Both the position numbers and the translations under genes were made by a program. From assembly GCA_949289625.1 (NCBI GenBank), contig CASEPH010000339.1:1-55093 (forward strand): 55,093 nt of DNA, written 5' to 3'. This document shows, one piece after another, positions 1-8,613 of this stretch. The notes beneath the pieces were generated by a model. The model was not told where the DNA came from, made no database searches, and saw only the letters and a program-made list of their open reading frames with translations. The number at the start of each line of letters is the position of its first letter. The first letter of the stretch is position 1. The DNA is from an uncultured Clostridia bacterium (GTDB lineage Bacteria; Bacillota_A; Clostridia; Oscillospirales; Oscillospiraceae).

Positions 1-1036
1 GGACCCGCAGTGCAGCCTCCGTGGATTCCGGGCCGGCATTGTAGGTGTCGTCAATAATGGTGTAATCCTTCCAGTGCAGCGTCTGCTGCCGCTGGCTGGT
101 GTTGACATAGTTCTTCATGGCCTCTTGGATCTTATCCACCGGCACCTGGTAGTGCAGTGCCACTGATATAGCGGCCAACGCATTATGTACGTTGTGCAGT
201 CCACCCACTGCCAATTCCACCGGGAAGTCCTGTCCCATTCCCTGAACCCGGAACGTGCTTTTGCCTTCCAGCAGGTTTACATCCACAGCACGAATATCAC
301 AAGCCGTATTTTCAATGCCAAAGTACCAGGTCTTGCACTGATTCTTATCCCGAAGATTCCACAAGAGGGGTTCGTCTCCGTTGAAAAAGCAGGTTCCGCC
401 GGGATGCATTCCCTCCAAAATCTCCAGTTTCGCCTTCAGGATCCCCTCCCGGCTGCCCAGGTTCTCAATATGCATACTGCCAATATTGGTGATGACCACT
501 GTGTCAGGTCTGCCAATGGAGGTCAGAAGCCGCATTTCCCCAAAATGGTTCATGCCCATTTCCAGCACCAGCATCTGGCAGTCCGGATCCACCTTGCCAA
601 TGGTCACCGGCAGGCCGATGTCGTTGTTGTAGTTCTTTACAGTACCGCAGGTTCTGTAGCTTTGTTCCAACAGCGCCATAATCATGGTCCTGGTGGTGGT
701 TTTTCCCACGCTGCCCGTAATGGCCACGGTTTTGCAGGAGAGCGTCTCCTTGTATGCCGACGCCACATCCCGCAGGGCCTTTCTGGTGTCCTCCACCACC
801 ACCACAGGCAAATTCACGTCCACCGCACGGCTGATTACCGCCGCAGCAGCTCCCGATGCCTTGGCCGACGCCACAAACTCGTGGCCGTCATGCTCCCCGG
901 TCAGCGCAAAGAACAGCTCTCCTGCCTCCAGTTCTCTGGAATCATGACACAGCCCGGTAATGGTCACGTTCTGAAATTCTGGTTCTACAGTGCCGCCGCA
1001 CCACTGTGCAATCTGTCTGAGTGTTGTGGGTTTCAT
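1..1036 (-). CDS. murF: UDP-N-acetylmuramoyl-tripeptide--D-alanyl-D-alanine ligase MurF (3' end outside window)
   Basis: Cytoplasmic ATP-dependent ligase that adds D-Ala-D-Ala to UDP-MurNAc-tripeptide, the last soluble step of the peptidoglycan stem peptide. Reading the complement from the ATG at 1036 gives about 345 uninterrupted codons with no stop before the window edge. The family is usually about 450 residues, so roughly 100 C-terminal residues are missing. An N-terminal Mur-ligase domain (CHDSRELEAGELFFAL) is followed by the ATP P-loop GSVGKTTT at residues 107-114, then NYNNDIGLP and EMGMNHFGEM, all typical of MurF. It starts 2 nt after the murE stop, so the two are co-transcribed and perhaps translationally coupled. 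The truncation is only the edge of the window. Confidence 0.96.
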   Translation of the reverse strand, partial: MKPTTLRQIAQWCGGTVEPEFQNVTITGLCHDSRELEAGELFFALTGEHDGHEFVASAKASGAAAAVISRAVDVNLPVVVVEDTRKALRDVASAYKETLSCKTVAITGSVGKTTTRTMIMALLEQSYRTCGTVKNYNNDIGLPVTIGKVDPDCQMLVLEMGMNHFGEMRLLTSIGRPDTVVITNIGSMHIENLGSREGILKAKLEILEGMHPGGTCFFNGDEPLLWNLRDKNQCKTWYFGIENTACDIRAVDVNLLEGKSTFRVQGMGQDFPVELAVGGLHNVHNALAAISVALHYQVPVDKIQEAMKNYVNTSQRQQTLHWKDYTIIDDTYNAGPESTEAALRV

Positions 1037-1038
1037 TT

Positions 1039-2490
1039 TTACCGTCCCTTCTGTTCCTGGAGAGCCTGGGCCACTTCCTCCCGCTCATCCAGATGGGTTT
1101 TTTCTGTTCCAAGTACCTGATAGGTTTCATGTCCCTTTCCACAAAGGACAATAATATCGTCCTGTTTGGCCAAGGCCATGGCCAGCCGAATGGCTTTTCG
1201 CCGATTCTCTTCCACGACGCAATTTGACGTATCCGGAATTCCCGCCAGGATCTGACGGATGATCTCGTTGGGGTCCTCCGTCCTGGGGTTATCAGAGGTG
1301 ATGACCGCAATATCAGAGAGGCTGGCCCCAATCTGTCCCATAATGGGCCGCTTGGTGTTATCCCGGTCTCCGCCGCAGCCAAATACGGAGATCAATCTCC
1401 CCTTGCAGAACCCCCGGACGGAACGAAGCACGTTTTCCAGAGAATCCGGCGTATGGGCGTAGTCAATCAGAACAGTGTATGGCATTCCCGGTGTCGGAAC
1501 TACTTCCACACGGCCCTTGACACCGTGAGCCGAGGCCAGGGCCTTCACCGCATCATCCAAGGAGATCCCCAGTGCCAACGCAGCTCCCAAAACGCAAAGG
1601 GCATTGTATACGGTAAAGCCTCCCGGGATTCCCAGCCGGGCCCGGCTGATTTCAGTTCCGTATCGTGCCAAGAATTCCACCCGATCGGCGTGGAGCTGTA
1701 CCTGCTCCGCCATAAGGTCCGCCTGATGCATCTGTCCGTAGGTCAGCAGTTTGCAGGTGGCCTCCGCCATGATTTTTTCGCTGGCAGGGTCGTCCAAATT
1801 GAATACGCCCACATCGCACATCCGGAACAGCATGGCCTTGGCCTTTCGGTATTCCTCCATAGTTTTGTGGAAATCCAGATGATCCTGGGTAAGATTGGTG
1901 AACATTCCCACATCAAAATGGATCCCTGCCACCCGGTCCAACACCAGGGCATGGGAGGACACCTCCATCACCACATGGGTGCAGCCCGCCTGGGCCATCT
2001 CATAGAACAGCTTTTGCAGCTCATAGGACTCCGGCGTAGTACGCTCGGTCTCGATCACCTGATCTCCGATCATATTTTGGATCGTTCCCACCAGACCCAC
2101 CTTGGCCCCCAGGGTTTGTTCCAGCACGGCCTTGAGCAGGTACGTGACGGTGGTTTTGCCGTTGGTTCCGGTGACGCCGATAAACTTCATCTTCTTCGCA
2201 GGATTTCCGAAAAAGTTCGCCGACGCCAGCGCTAGAGCCAGCCGGGTATTTTCCACCTGAATATAGGGGGCTTCCCCATCCGGGATCTGTTCGCAGAGCA
2301 CCACTGCCGCCCCCTTTTCCAGGGCCATGGGAATAAACCGATGTCCATCCACAGCGAAGCCCGACACTGCCACAAACAGCTGTCCCGGTTCCACCTGTCG
2401 GGAGTCATAGGCAATCCCGGAAATCTCCAGATCCATGGGTACTGTCGCTGACAGCACCCGAATCCCATTTAAAATATCGCATAGTTTCAT
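1039..2490 (-). CDS. murE: UDP-MurNAc-L-Ala-D-Glu:meso-diaminopimelate ligase MurE
   Basis: Cytoplasmic Mur ligase adding the third stem-peptide residue. The 483 residues are normal for the family. The P-loop TGTNGKTT lies at residues 107-114, followed by the central-domain segments TTPESYELQ and EVSSHAL, and GCGGDRDNTKRP at 371-382. The substrate-selecting motif DNPR (400-403) is the form associated with meso-diaminopimelate rather than L-lysine, so the cell wall is probably mDAP-type (family knowledge applied to a visible motif). The ATG has an AAGGAG ribosome site. It lies 14 nt after the PBP gene and directly before murF. Nothing is unusual in length or motifs. Confidence 0.97.
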   Translation of the reverse strand: MKLCDILNGIRVLSATVPMDLEISGIAYDSRQVEPGQLFVAVSGFAVDGHRFIPMALEKGAAVVLCEQIPDGEAPYIQVENTRLALALASANFFGNPAKKMKFIGVTGTNGKTTVTYLLKAVLEQTLGAKVGLVGTIQNMIGDQVIETERTTPESYELQKLFYEMAQAGCTHVVMEVSSHALVLDRVAGIHFDVGMFTNLTQDHLDFHKTMEEYRKAKAMLFRMCDVGVFNLDDPASEKIMAEATCKLLTYGQMHQADLMAEQVQLHADRVEFLARYGTEISRARLGIPGGFTVYNALCVLGAALALGISLDDAVKALASAHGVKGRVEVVPTPGMPYTVLIDYAHTPDSLENVLRSVRGFCKGRLISVFGCGGDRDNTKRPIMGQIGASLSDIAVITSDNPRTEDPNEIIRQILAGIPDTSNCVVEENRRKAIRLAMALAKQDDIIVLCGKGHETYQVLGTEKTHLDEREEVAQALQEQKGR

Positions 2491-2504
2491 AGCGTTTCAT
2501 CTCC

Positions 2505-4826
2505 TTAGTCTCTTGCACTGAGGTCCGAGAATTCCACCTCTACCACAGTGCCCGGAGCCACCGATTCCCCTGCCTCTGGCGTCTGGGAAGCGGCTACAAT
2601 GGTGCTTTCGGAACCCGTCGCACCAATGATCTTCATGTATAGTCCCTGGTCGGTGAGGATCTGATTGGCTGTCTCGGCGTCCTTGCCCACCACATCCGGT
2701 ACGATCACTTCCGTGTCCGGCTGTTCCTCACCAAAGTACAGGATCATTTCACTGCCTCCTGGTATGGTAGCCCCTGCTGCCGGCACCTGATCGGTCACCA
2801 CTTCCTCATCCCCTTGGGATCGGAAGGTCAGATTTTTCTCCGCCAAGGCTTCCTTGGCCTCCTGAGCCGTCATCCCGGTGAGATCCGGTACCGACACATC
2901 CGCCAATGCGGCCTCTTCCTCCGTATAATCCGGCTCAATCCCCAGGTAAGGCAAAATATCCGCCAGTACATCCCGGACTGAGGGAGCGCCCATCTGTCCA
3001 CCGGAAATATAATATCCCGTCTCCGTAGACGGCGTATCCAAAGCCACAAGTACAATATACCGCGGATCATCCATGGGCGCAATGCCCACAAAGGAGACAA
3101 TTTTATCCTCTACAGGATTACCCTCTTCATCGAACACGTCGATCTTCTCCGAGGTGCCGGTCTTTCCGCCGATCCGGTAGCCTGCGATCTGGGCATTTTT
3201 AGCCGTTCCCTGGGATACCACGGATTCCAGCAGCTCGCACATGATACTGGAGGTCTCTTCGCTGATGACCTGCCGGATCACCGTTCTGGTGGTTTCCTCC
3301 ACCACGTTTCCGTCCTCGTCCAGCACCTCTTTCACCACATGGGGTTCCAGCAAATACCCGCCGTTGACCACCGCGGCAATGGCACGCACCAGCTGCAGCG
3401 GCGTAACTTTAAACGTCTGGCCAAAGGCCGCTGAAGTTAGGGATGCATAGCTGTCCGGGTTGGCCAGGGTGGCCTCATCAAAGAAGATACCGCTGGCCTC
3501 GCCTCCCAGTTCAATGCCAGTCTTTTCCATCAGTCCAAACTTTTGGACATATTCATAGAGCTTTTCGCCCCCCAGCTTGATCCCAATATTGGCAAAGGCC
3601 ACGTTGCAGGAGTTCTGGAGAGCCTCTGCAGTACTCTGCTGCCCATGGCCGGCAGATTTCCAGCAGTGCAGCGCCTTGGTTCTTCCCTTGATTGTGGTGC
3701 TGCCACTGCAATAAAAGCTGTCGGAAAGGCTTACCGCCCCCTCTTCCAGCGCTGCAGCCAAGGTAATGCTTTTAAAGGTGGATCCCGGCTCATAGCCGTC
3801 GGAGATCACCCGGTTTCTCCACTGAGCCAGTCGCGCATTGGCAACGGCGGTATTGTACGCCGAGAGCAGCTCCTCTTGTTCCTCTCCTTCCGCCTCCATG
3901 GCCTCCTCATATTGCTGTTCCAATTCCATCTGGATATCCAGGTCGTAAATCTCGGCATAGTTGTTGGGATCATAGCTTCCCAGTGTCGCCATGGCCAGGA
4001 TTTCTCCCGTATCCACATCCATCACCACACCGAAGGCTCCGTTTTGAACGTCATACTGGGTAATAGCCTCCTGCATATGCTTCTCCAGCATCTGCTGCAC
4101 GGTCTGGTCAATGGTCAGCACCACATCATTTCCATTTTCTGCGTCATAGTAAGTCTCATAGTGGTAGAGCATCTCCGTACCGTAGTTGCCCTTGGCGGAA
4201 ACGATCTTGCCGCTGTGTCCTGTCAACACGTCGTCATAGGCTGCTTCGATGCCGTCCAGTCCTGTGTTATCGCTACCCACAAAGCCCATGACCTGGGCCG
4301 CCAGAATCCCGGCAGGATAATAGCGTTTGGTATCCGGCTCCAGATAGACGCCGGTCACCTCATTTTCTGAAATATAATTCCGCACCAACGTGGCTTCGTC
4401 CTGTTCCACCTTTCGCTTCACAATCTGATAGCGATAGCTGGTATCCTCCATCAACTCCAGAATCTTGGACTTGTCCACATCCAGAAGTTCACTGAGATTT
4501 TGCGCAATAGCATCGGTATCCTGACCGGACAGCGCCAATTCATTGGGGTCGATGCAGACGTTTTCCACATCGGCGCTGACTGCCAGCACATTCATATTAC
4601 GGTCATAGATGGTACCTCTGGCCGCCGTGATGCTGCTCTTTCTGGTCTGGTTGTCCACAGCCATCTGGCTGAGGGTCTCGTGCTCCACAATTTGCAGTTG
4701 CACCAACTTACAGATCAGCGGAATAAATACGACAAATCCAAAAATCACCATCAGGACAGAAATTCGCCGCAGAATGATCCGGTTGGCACCGCCCGGCAGA
4801 CGCGGCTTAGGGACGCGTGGCTTCAA
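2505..4826 (-). CDS. spoVD: Class B penicillin-binding protein, SpoVD/FtsI (PBP2) family, with two PASTA domains
   Basis: Septal or spore-cortex peptidoglycan transpeptidase of 773 residues. There is a short basic cytoplasmic N-terminus, one membrane segment (about 21-40), a dimerisation domain with RGTIYDRN (70-77), then the catalytic triad motifs: STFK with nucleophile Ser349, SCN at 406-408, and KTGT at 555-558. Two C-terminal PASTA domains lie near 644-699 and 706-766. Start is TTG with an AAAGGAG site upstream. An acidic insert of about 40 residues (295-335, rich in Glu/Gln) sits just before the active-site helix and looks longer than in classical SpoVD. Position between ftsL and murE fits FtsI/PBP2B as well as SpoVD; the sequence alone does not decide whether it acts in division, sporulation or both. 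Confidence 0.93.
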   Translation of the reverse strand: MKPRVPKPRLPGGANRIILRRISVLMVIFGFVVFIPLICKLVQLQIVEHETLSQMAVDNQTRKSSITAARGTIYDRNMNVLAVSADVENVCIDPNELALSGQDTDAIAQNLSELLDVDKSKILELMEDTSYRYQIVKRKVEQDEATLVRNYISENEVTGVYLEPDTKRYYPAGILAAQVMGFVGSDNTGLDGIEAAYDDVLTGHSGKIVSAKGNYGTEMLYHYETYYDAENGNDVVLTIDQTVQQMLEKHMQEAITQYDVQNGAFGVVMDVDTGEILAMATLGSYDPNNYAEIYDLDIQMELEQQYEEAMEAEGEEQEELLSAYNTAVANARLAQWRNRVISDGYEPGSTFKSITLAAALEEGAVSLSDSFYCSGSTTIKGRTKALHCWKSAGHGQQSTAEALQNSCNVAFANIGIKLGGEKLYEYVQKFGLMEKTGIELGGEASGIFFDEATLANPDSYASLTSAAFGQTFKVTPLQLVRAIAAVVNGGYLLEPHVVKEVLDEDGNVVEETTRTVIRQVISEETSSIMCELLESVVSQGTAKNAQIAGYRIGGKTGTSEKIDVFDEEGNPVEDKIVSFVGIAPMDDPRYIVLVALDTPSTETGYYISGGQMGAPSVRDVLADILPYLGIEPDYTEEEAALADVSVPDLTGMTAQEAKEALAEKNLTFRSQGDEEVVTDQVPAAGATIPGGSEMILYFGEEQPDTEVIVPDVVGKDAETANQILTDQGLYMKIIGATGSESTIVAASQTPEAGESVAPGTVVEVEFSDLSARD

Positions 4827-4899
4827 TGGGACTCCGCTCCTTTCGGATGAATGTATCTTCCCTTTTCACTATATGCCTAAAAACGTCCCGTATGTTTGA

Positions 4900-5208
4900 T
4901 CAGTCCGTCATTTGCCCCCGGATATGGAGGATTTCCACGTCATTGGGATCCACTTTCTCCAATCCCAGTGCTTTTGCACGTTGATACAGATCCGGCAGTA
5001 CGGCAGAAGTCTGCCGCAGTTCTTCCAGGGTTTGAGATTGCTCCTCCAGTTTTTCCTCCAACGCCTGACAGGTTTGCCGAAGCTCATACAGCTTTACTTT
5101 TCCACCCAGCAGCGTTAGCGTCATGGCGAAGATCACAAGCCCCATCAGAATGGTTCTGCACGCCACACGTCTTTTATGTTCCACCTCCCGAACGGGAGTA
5201 CGCAGCAA
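4900..5208 (-). CDS. ftsL: Cell division protein FtsL-like (small bitopic coiled-coil protein)
   Basis: Small division protein of 102 residues, expected to join DivIC/FtsB and DivIB/FtsQ and recruit the septal PBP. It has a basic cytoplasmic N-terminus, one membrane segment at about 19-36, and a heptad-like Leu/Glu/Gln segment at about 42-75 (LEEKLEEQSQTLEELRQ). FtsL is poorly conserved, so the name rests mainly on topology and on the position between rsmH and the septal PBP gene, which is its usual place. The start is a TTG directly after the rsmH TGA with AGGAGG inside the rsmH end, so translation is probably coupled. The 73-nt gap to the PBP gene shows no terminator. Confidence 0.85.
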   Translation of the reverse strand: MLRTPVREVEHKRRVACRTILMGLVIFAMTLTLLGGKVKLYELRQTCQALEEKLEEQSQTLEELRQTSAVLPDLYQRAKALGLEKVDPNDVEILHIRGQMTD

Positions 5209-6156
5209 TCAAGACACCTCCTGCGACAACTTTTCGCACACACGCAGCTTGGCGCTGCGTGCTCTTGGATTTTCCTCCAGTTCCTCCGGTGTAGAGGTAA
5301 TGGGCTTTTTGTTGACTATCCGCACCTGCGGTTTTTTCCCACAGATACAGACGGGAAATTCCGGTGGACAGGTGCAGCCTTTGGCCGCAGCGTTCATAGC
5401 CGTTTTCACGATCCGATCCTCCAGAGAGTGGAATGTGATCACTGCCAAACGTCCTCCGGGATTCAATCTGGGAATCGCTCGTTCCATCATGGTCTGGACC
5501 GCCCCCAGTTCATCGTTGACCGCAATGCGGATTGCCTGAAAGGTGCGCTTTGCCGGATGCTGTTTCTCCCGAAGGGCCTGAGCTGGCAACGCTGCCCGAA
5601 TGATCTCCACCAATTCCAGGGTGGTTTCAATGGGTCTTTCCTGCCGCTTCCGGTCTATGGCTGACGCAATGCGAGGGGCATATCGCTCTTCTCCATAGTC
5701 GAAGAGAATCCGCTGAAGTTCCTCCCGGGGCCACTGATTCACCACCTCGAAGGCGGTCAGACGATCCTCCCGGTTCATTCGCATATCCAGCGGCGCATCC
5801 GCCATATAGGAAAATCCCCGATCCGCTTCATCCAGCTGCGGGGAGGAAACCCCCAAATCAAACAGCATTCCATCCACACCGGGAATCCCCAGCTGATCCA
5901 GGATCTCATCTATGGCACTGAAATTGCTGTGCACCAGGGTCACACGGTCTCCATAGGCTTCCAACCGTTTTTGGGCCGCTTCCAGCGCAGTGGTATCCCG
6001 ATCCACCCCAATCAGCCGTCCGGTGGTTAGACGCTGCACGATCTCCAGGGAATGGCCGGCTCCACCCAAGGTGCCGTCTAAATAAATGCCGTCAGGCCGG
6101 ATCGACAAGGAATCAATACATTCCTTCAGCAGTACAGATTTATGGACAAACGCCAT
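5209..6156 (-). CDS. rsmH: 16S rRNA (cytosine(1402)-N4)-methyltransferase RsmH (MraW)
   Basis: SAM-dependent enzyme that methylates N4 of C1402 in the 16S rRNA decoding centre. It has 315 residues, the normal length. The SAM-binding loop DGTLGGAGHS is at residues 27-36, followed by LFDLGVSSPQLDEADRGFSY, a family signature, and VITFHSLEDRIVK near the C-terminus. ATG with a GGAGG site. It is 11 nt downstream of mraZ and abuts ftsL. RsmI, which methylates the ribose of the same nucleotide, is encoded at 12787-13620, so this window carries both halves of the m4Cm1402 modification. Confidence 0.98.
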   Translation of the reverse strand: MAFVHKSVLLKECIDSLSIRPDGIYLDGTLGGAGHSLEIVQRLTTGRLIGVDRDTTALEAAQKRLEAYGDRVTLVHSNFSAIDEILDQLGIPGVDGMLFDLGVSSPQLDEADRGFSYMADAPLDMRMNREDRLTAFEVVNQWPREELQRILFDYGEERYAPRIASAIDRKRQERPIETTLELVEIIRAALPAQALREKQHPAKRTFQAIRIAVNDELGAVQTMMERAIPRLNPGGRLAVITFHSLEDRIVKTAMNAAAKGCTCPPEFPVCICGKKPQVRIVNKKPITSTPEELEENPRARSAKLRVCEKLSQEVS

Positions 6157-6167
6157 CTTGCAGCCTC

Positions 6168-6584
6168 CTAAAGTTCCAGGGACGCAAATACCGCATCCAT
6201 GTGCTGTTCCTGCAAAAACGCCCGCTCCATCTCGTCATAGGTGGCGGCGTTCCAAATCTCTGCTTTATCTCCAAATCCAAGAATCACCACTTCCTGCTCC
6301 AGGTTGCCATAGGTCCGCAGTTCCGTGGGCAGCAGAATTCTCCCCTGTTTATCCGGCGTGCAGCGTACCGCGTTGGCAAAGAAAAAGCGAAGATTCTGTG
6401 TCTGCGTCAACGGCAAGTTTTGCTTCTTTTCTTCAATGGCACGCCAGGCCTCCTCCGGCAGGACCATCAGCGATCTTTGCAGGCCGATGGTAACATAGAA
6501 GGTCTCACCCAGTTCCTCCCGCAGCTTCGCAGGCACGAAGAGTCTGCCTTTTCCGTCAATATTATGACGGTATTTTCCAGTCAT
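6168..6584 (-). CDS. mraZ: Transcriptional regulator MraZ
   Basis: DNA-binding regulator of the dcw cluster, 138 residues. It carries two tandem SpoVT-AbrB-like half-domains, each with the family core: DGKGRLFVPAKLRE near the N-terminus and DKQGRILLPTELR in the second half. An in-frame upstream TTG would lengthen the protein by 15 residues, but ATG at 6584 has a perfect AAGGAGG site about 8 nt upstream and begins with the conserved MTGKYRHNIDGKGR, so that start is chosen. It is the first gene of the cluster and lies just below a strong promoter and two GTGG repeats that match MraZ sites, which suggests autorepression. Confidence 0.97.
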   Translation of the reverse strand: MTGKYRHNIDGKGRLFVPAKLREELGETFYVTIGLQRSLMVLPEEAWRAIEEKKQNLPLTQTQNLRFFFANAVRCTPDKQGRILLPTELRTYGNLEQEVVILGFGDKAEIWNAATYDEMERAFLQEQHMDAVFASLEL

Positions 6585-6613
6585 GGGTGCACCTCCTTTT
6601 TCGTGGGCAAAAG

Positions 6614-6629
6614 CACCACTTTCCCCCAC
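6614..6629 (-). promoter_or_regulatory. Probable MraZ-binding box (two GTGGxG repeats)
   Basis: On the minus strand the sequence reads GTGGGG-gaaa-GTGGTG, two direct repeats with a 4-nt spacer and a 10-nt period, overlapping the initially transcribed region of mraZ. MraZ sites in Bacillota and mollicutes are described as short direct repeats of this type. A third repeat is not seen; the next unit reads TGCCCA. Binding is inferred. Confidence 0.65.
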
Positions 6630-6638
6630 TTCCTAGTT

Positions 6639-6667
6639 AGTATACTTCAAAGGGCCTATAATTGCAA
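6639..6667 (-). promoter_or_regulatory. Sigma-A-type promoter of the mraZ/dcw operon
   Basis: Minus strand: -35 TTGCAA (6662-6667), 17-nt spacer, -10 TATACT (6639-6644). The transcript would start near 6632, directly above the GTGG repeats and about 48 nt above the mraZ ATG. Confidence 0.75.
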
Positions 6668-6709
6668 GGCTTTTTCGCACGAATCCAGGCGACTGCCAAT
6701 TTAAGCGTA

Positions 6710-6741
6710 GAAAAACCGGCCCGCGAAATCGCGGACCGGTT
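6710..6741 (-). terminator. Intrinsic terminator after lplC
   Basis: A GC-rich hairpin with one C/A mismatch (arms 6714-6725 and 6730-6741, loop AAAT) is followed on the minus strand by TTTTT. It lies 44 nt after the lplC stop and separates the permease cassette from the mraZ promoter. Confidence 0.85.
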
Positions 6742-6784
6742 ATAGATCTGTTTCCGCTTCGGCAACGACCGAAGGCAGGTGGAA

Positions 6785-7681
6785 TTAGCCCTTCAGAGAA
6801 CCAACCATCATGCCCTTGGTGAAGTACTTCAGGATGAAGGGGTAGAAGCAGAATACGGGGAGAATTGCAACTACGATGGTGCAGTATTCGACCAGATCGG
6901 AGTACTTGGCCAACTCCGGATCATAGGTCAGGGACGAAGAGTCAGATTCCGTCAGGATTTCTTTCAGGATAACCTGGAGGGGATACAGAGCACGGGTCTG
7001 CAGATAGATCATAGCCTCGAAGTAGGAGTTCCACTTCATCAGGATGTACTGCAGGGCCAGCACTGCCACGGTAGCCTTAACCAGAGGAATAACGATCTTG
7101 AACAGGATGACAAAGTTGCCAGCGCCGTCCAGACGAGCGGATTCTTCCAGAGAGGTGGGCATACCCTGGATAGCGGTACGAATGATAACCAAGCTCATGA
7201 CGTTAACAGCCATGGGGATGATCATAGCCCAACGGGTATCAAGCATATGGAGCCACTTGATAACCATGTAGGTGGGGATCATACCACCGTTGAAGAACAT
7301 GGTGATGGTGATCATGATCATGACGTACTTCTTGAGGATCAGGCCCTTCCGGGACAGAACGAAGCCGCCCATGGTGCAGAGGATGGTAGAGAACGCACCG
7401 CCCACAGCACAGTAGAAAATGGTGTTGGCATAGCCCATGAGCAGGGAGTTGTTACCAAAGACCATCTTATAGCCGTACCAGGTAATGGGGTGATCTGCAT
7501 CAAACAGAGGATAAAGAATAATGCCGGAGTGCTGCGCCATCAGCGTAGGATCGGACACAGAAGCCCAGATACAGTGCAGCACAGGAAGCAGACAGATGAT
7601 ACCAAACAGGCCAAGGATTATGTAGTTGAACACCTCAAATACGCGCCTGCTGGGAGTTTTAATTACGAAATTCAAATTCAT
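6785..7681 (-). CDS. lplC: Carbohydrate ABC transporter permease, LplC/MalG type
   Basis: Inner-membrane permease of a CUT1-type sugar importer, 298 residues with about six membrane segments. The cytoplasmic EAA-type loop that docks the ATPase is visible as ESARLDGAGNFVILFKIVIP, and the C-terminus ends FTKGMMVGSLKG, typical of the LplC group. It lies 17 nt below lplB and the pair ends in a terminator. No ATP-binding or substrate-binding protein gene is next to it; CUT1 permeases often share a distant MsmK-like ATPase, but the missing binding protein is less usual. Substrate unknown: LplBC-type systems are linked to oligosaccharides and glycans. Confidence 0.93.
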   Translation of the reverse strand: MNLNFVIKTPSRRVFEVFNYIILGLFGIICLLPVLHCIWASVSDPTLMAQHSGIILYPLFDADHPITWYGYKMVFGNNSLLMGYANTIFYCAVGGAFSTILCTMGGFVLSRKGLILKKYVMIMITITMFFNGGMIPTYMVIKWLHMLDTRWAMIIPMAVNVMSLVIIRTAIQGMPTSLEESARLDGAGNFVILFKIVIPLVKATVAVLALQYILMKWNSYFEAMIYLQTRALYPLQVILKEILTESDSSSLTYDPELAKYSDLVEYCTIVVAILPVFCFYPFILKYFTKGMMVGSLKG

Positions 7682-7698
7682 ACTTCAACTTCCTCCCA

Positions 7699-8613
7699 TC
7701 AGAACAAGCTCGTCTCGGAATACTTTCTGGACACGCCGTTGGCGATGAACAGAAGGATTACGTTGACGACAGAGTTGAACAGACCGACAGCCGTGGAGTA
7801 ACCATAGTCCGCTTCCAAAAGACCCTTTCTGTAAACGAAAGTACCGATAACGTCGGAAGTCTCGTAAATCAGGGGGTTGTACAGAAGCAAGATTTTTTCC
7901 TGGTTGGCGTTCATCAGACCACCGATTCTCATAATGAGCATGATGACCACAGTGGGCATAATGCCAGGGATGGTCACATGGATGGTCTGCTTCCACCGGT
8001 TGGCACCGTCGATGACAGCAGCCTCGTAGAGCTCCTGATCAATACCCGTAAGAGCAGCCAGGAACAGAATGGAACCGAAGCCGACCTGTTGCCATAGATC
8101 TGTTAAGACCATGATCGTTCGGAAGTATTCCGGGACAGACAAAAGGTTTTTCGTTTCCTTTAGGAAGCCGACATCAACCAGCATTCCGGTGATAACACCA
8201 TCGGACGCAACGAAGTCGATGATGATACCGGAAATAACGACGGTGGAGATGAAGTTGGGCATGTAGCTGACAACCTGAATGACTTTTTTGTAGTATTCAT
8301 TGTCCAGCTCATTCAGCAACAGCGCAAAAATTACCGGTGCAGGAAATCCGAAAATAATGCTGTAGAGGCTGAGAATCAGGGTGTTCTTCAAAACACGGAC
8401 AAAGAACACAGAGCTGAAGAAGGTCACGAAATGCTTCAGACCTACCCATTCGCTCATGTACACACCGTTCTTAGGCGTAAAGCGTTCAAAGCCGAGAACG
8501 ATGCCTGCCATAGGCAGATAGTTGAAGATGATTAGATACACGACTATCGGAATGATCAAGAGATACAATCCCTTGTTCATGCGCCAGTCGCGCTTCAAAT
8601 CAAGCAATCGCAT
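7699..8613 (-). CDS. lplB: Carbohydrate ABC transporter permease, LplB/MalF type
   Basis: Partner permease of LplC, 304 residues with six predicted membrane segments. The N-terminus (DWRMNKGLYLLIIPIVVYL) and KNTLILSLYSIIFGFPAPV are typical of LplB proteins, and the EAA loop is YEAAVIDGANRWKQTIHVTI. ATG at 8613 has an AAAGGAGA site. The gene is preceded by a long transcribed leader (8614-8963) holding a possible structured RNA and a 28-codon reading frame, so expression may be controlled after initiation. The lplB-lplC pair has its own promoter and terminator and sits between the dcw cluster and clpC. Confidence 0.93.
   Translation of the reverse strand: MRLLDLKRDWRMNKGLYLLIIPIVVYLIIFNYLPMAGIVLGFERFTPKNGVYMSEWVGLKHFVTFFSSVFFVRVLKNTLILSLYSIIFGFPAPVIFALLLNELDNEYYKKVIQVVSYMPNFISTVVISGIIIDFVASDGVITGMLVDVGFLKETKNLLSVPEYFRTIMVLTDLWQQVGFGSILFLAALTGIDQELYEAAVIDGANRWKQTIHVTIPGIMPTVVIMLIMRIGGLMNANQEKILLLYNPLIYETSDVIGTFVYRKGLLEADYGYSTAVGLFNSVVNVILLFIANGVSRKYSETSLF

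Noticed and set aside
185..1120. A 311-codon plus-strand frame at the left edge
   Set aside because: Antisense to murF, whose motifs are clear on the minus strand.
6779..7801. A 340-codon plus-strand frame opposite lplC
   Set aside because: Antisense shadow of a permease gene, no ribosome site.
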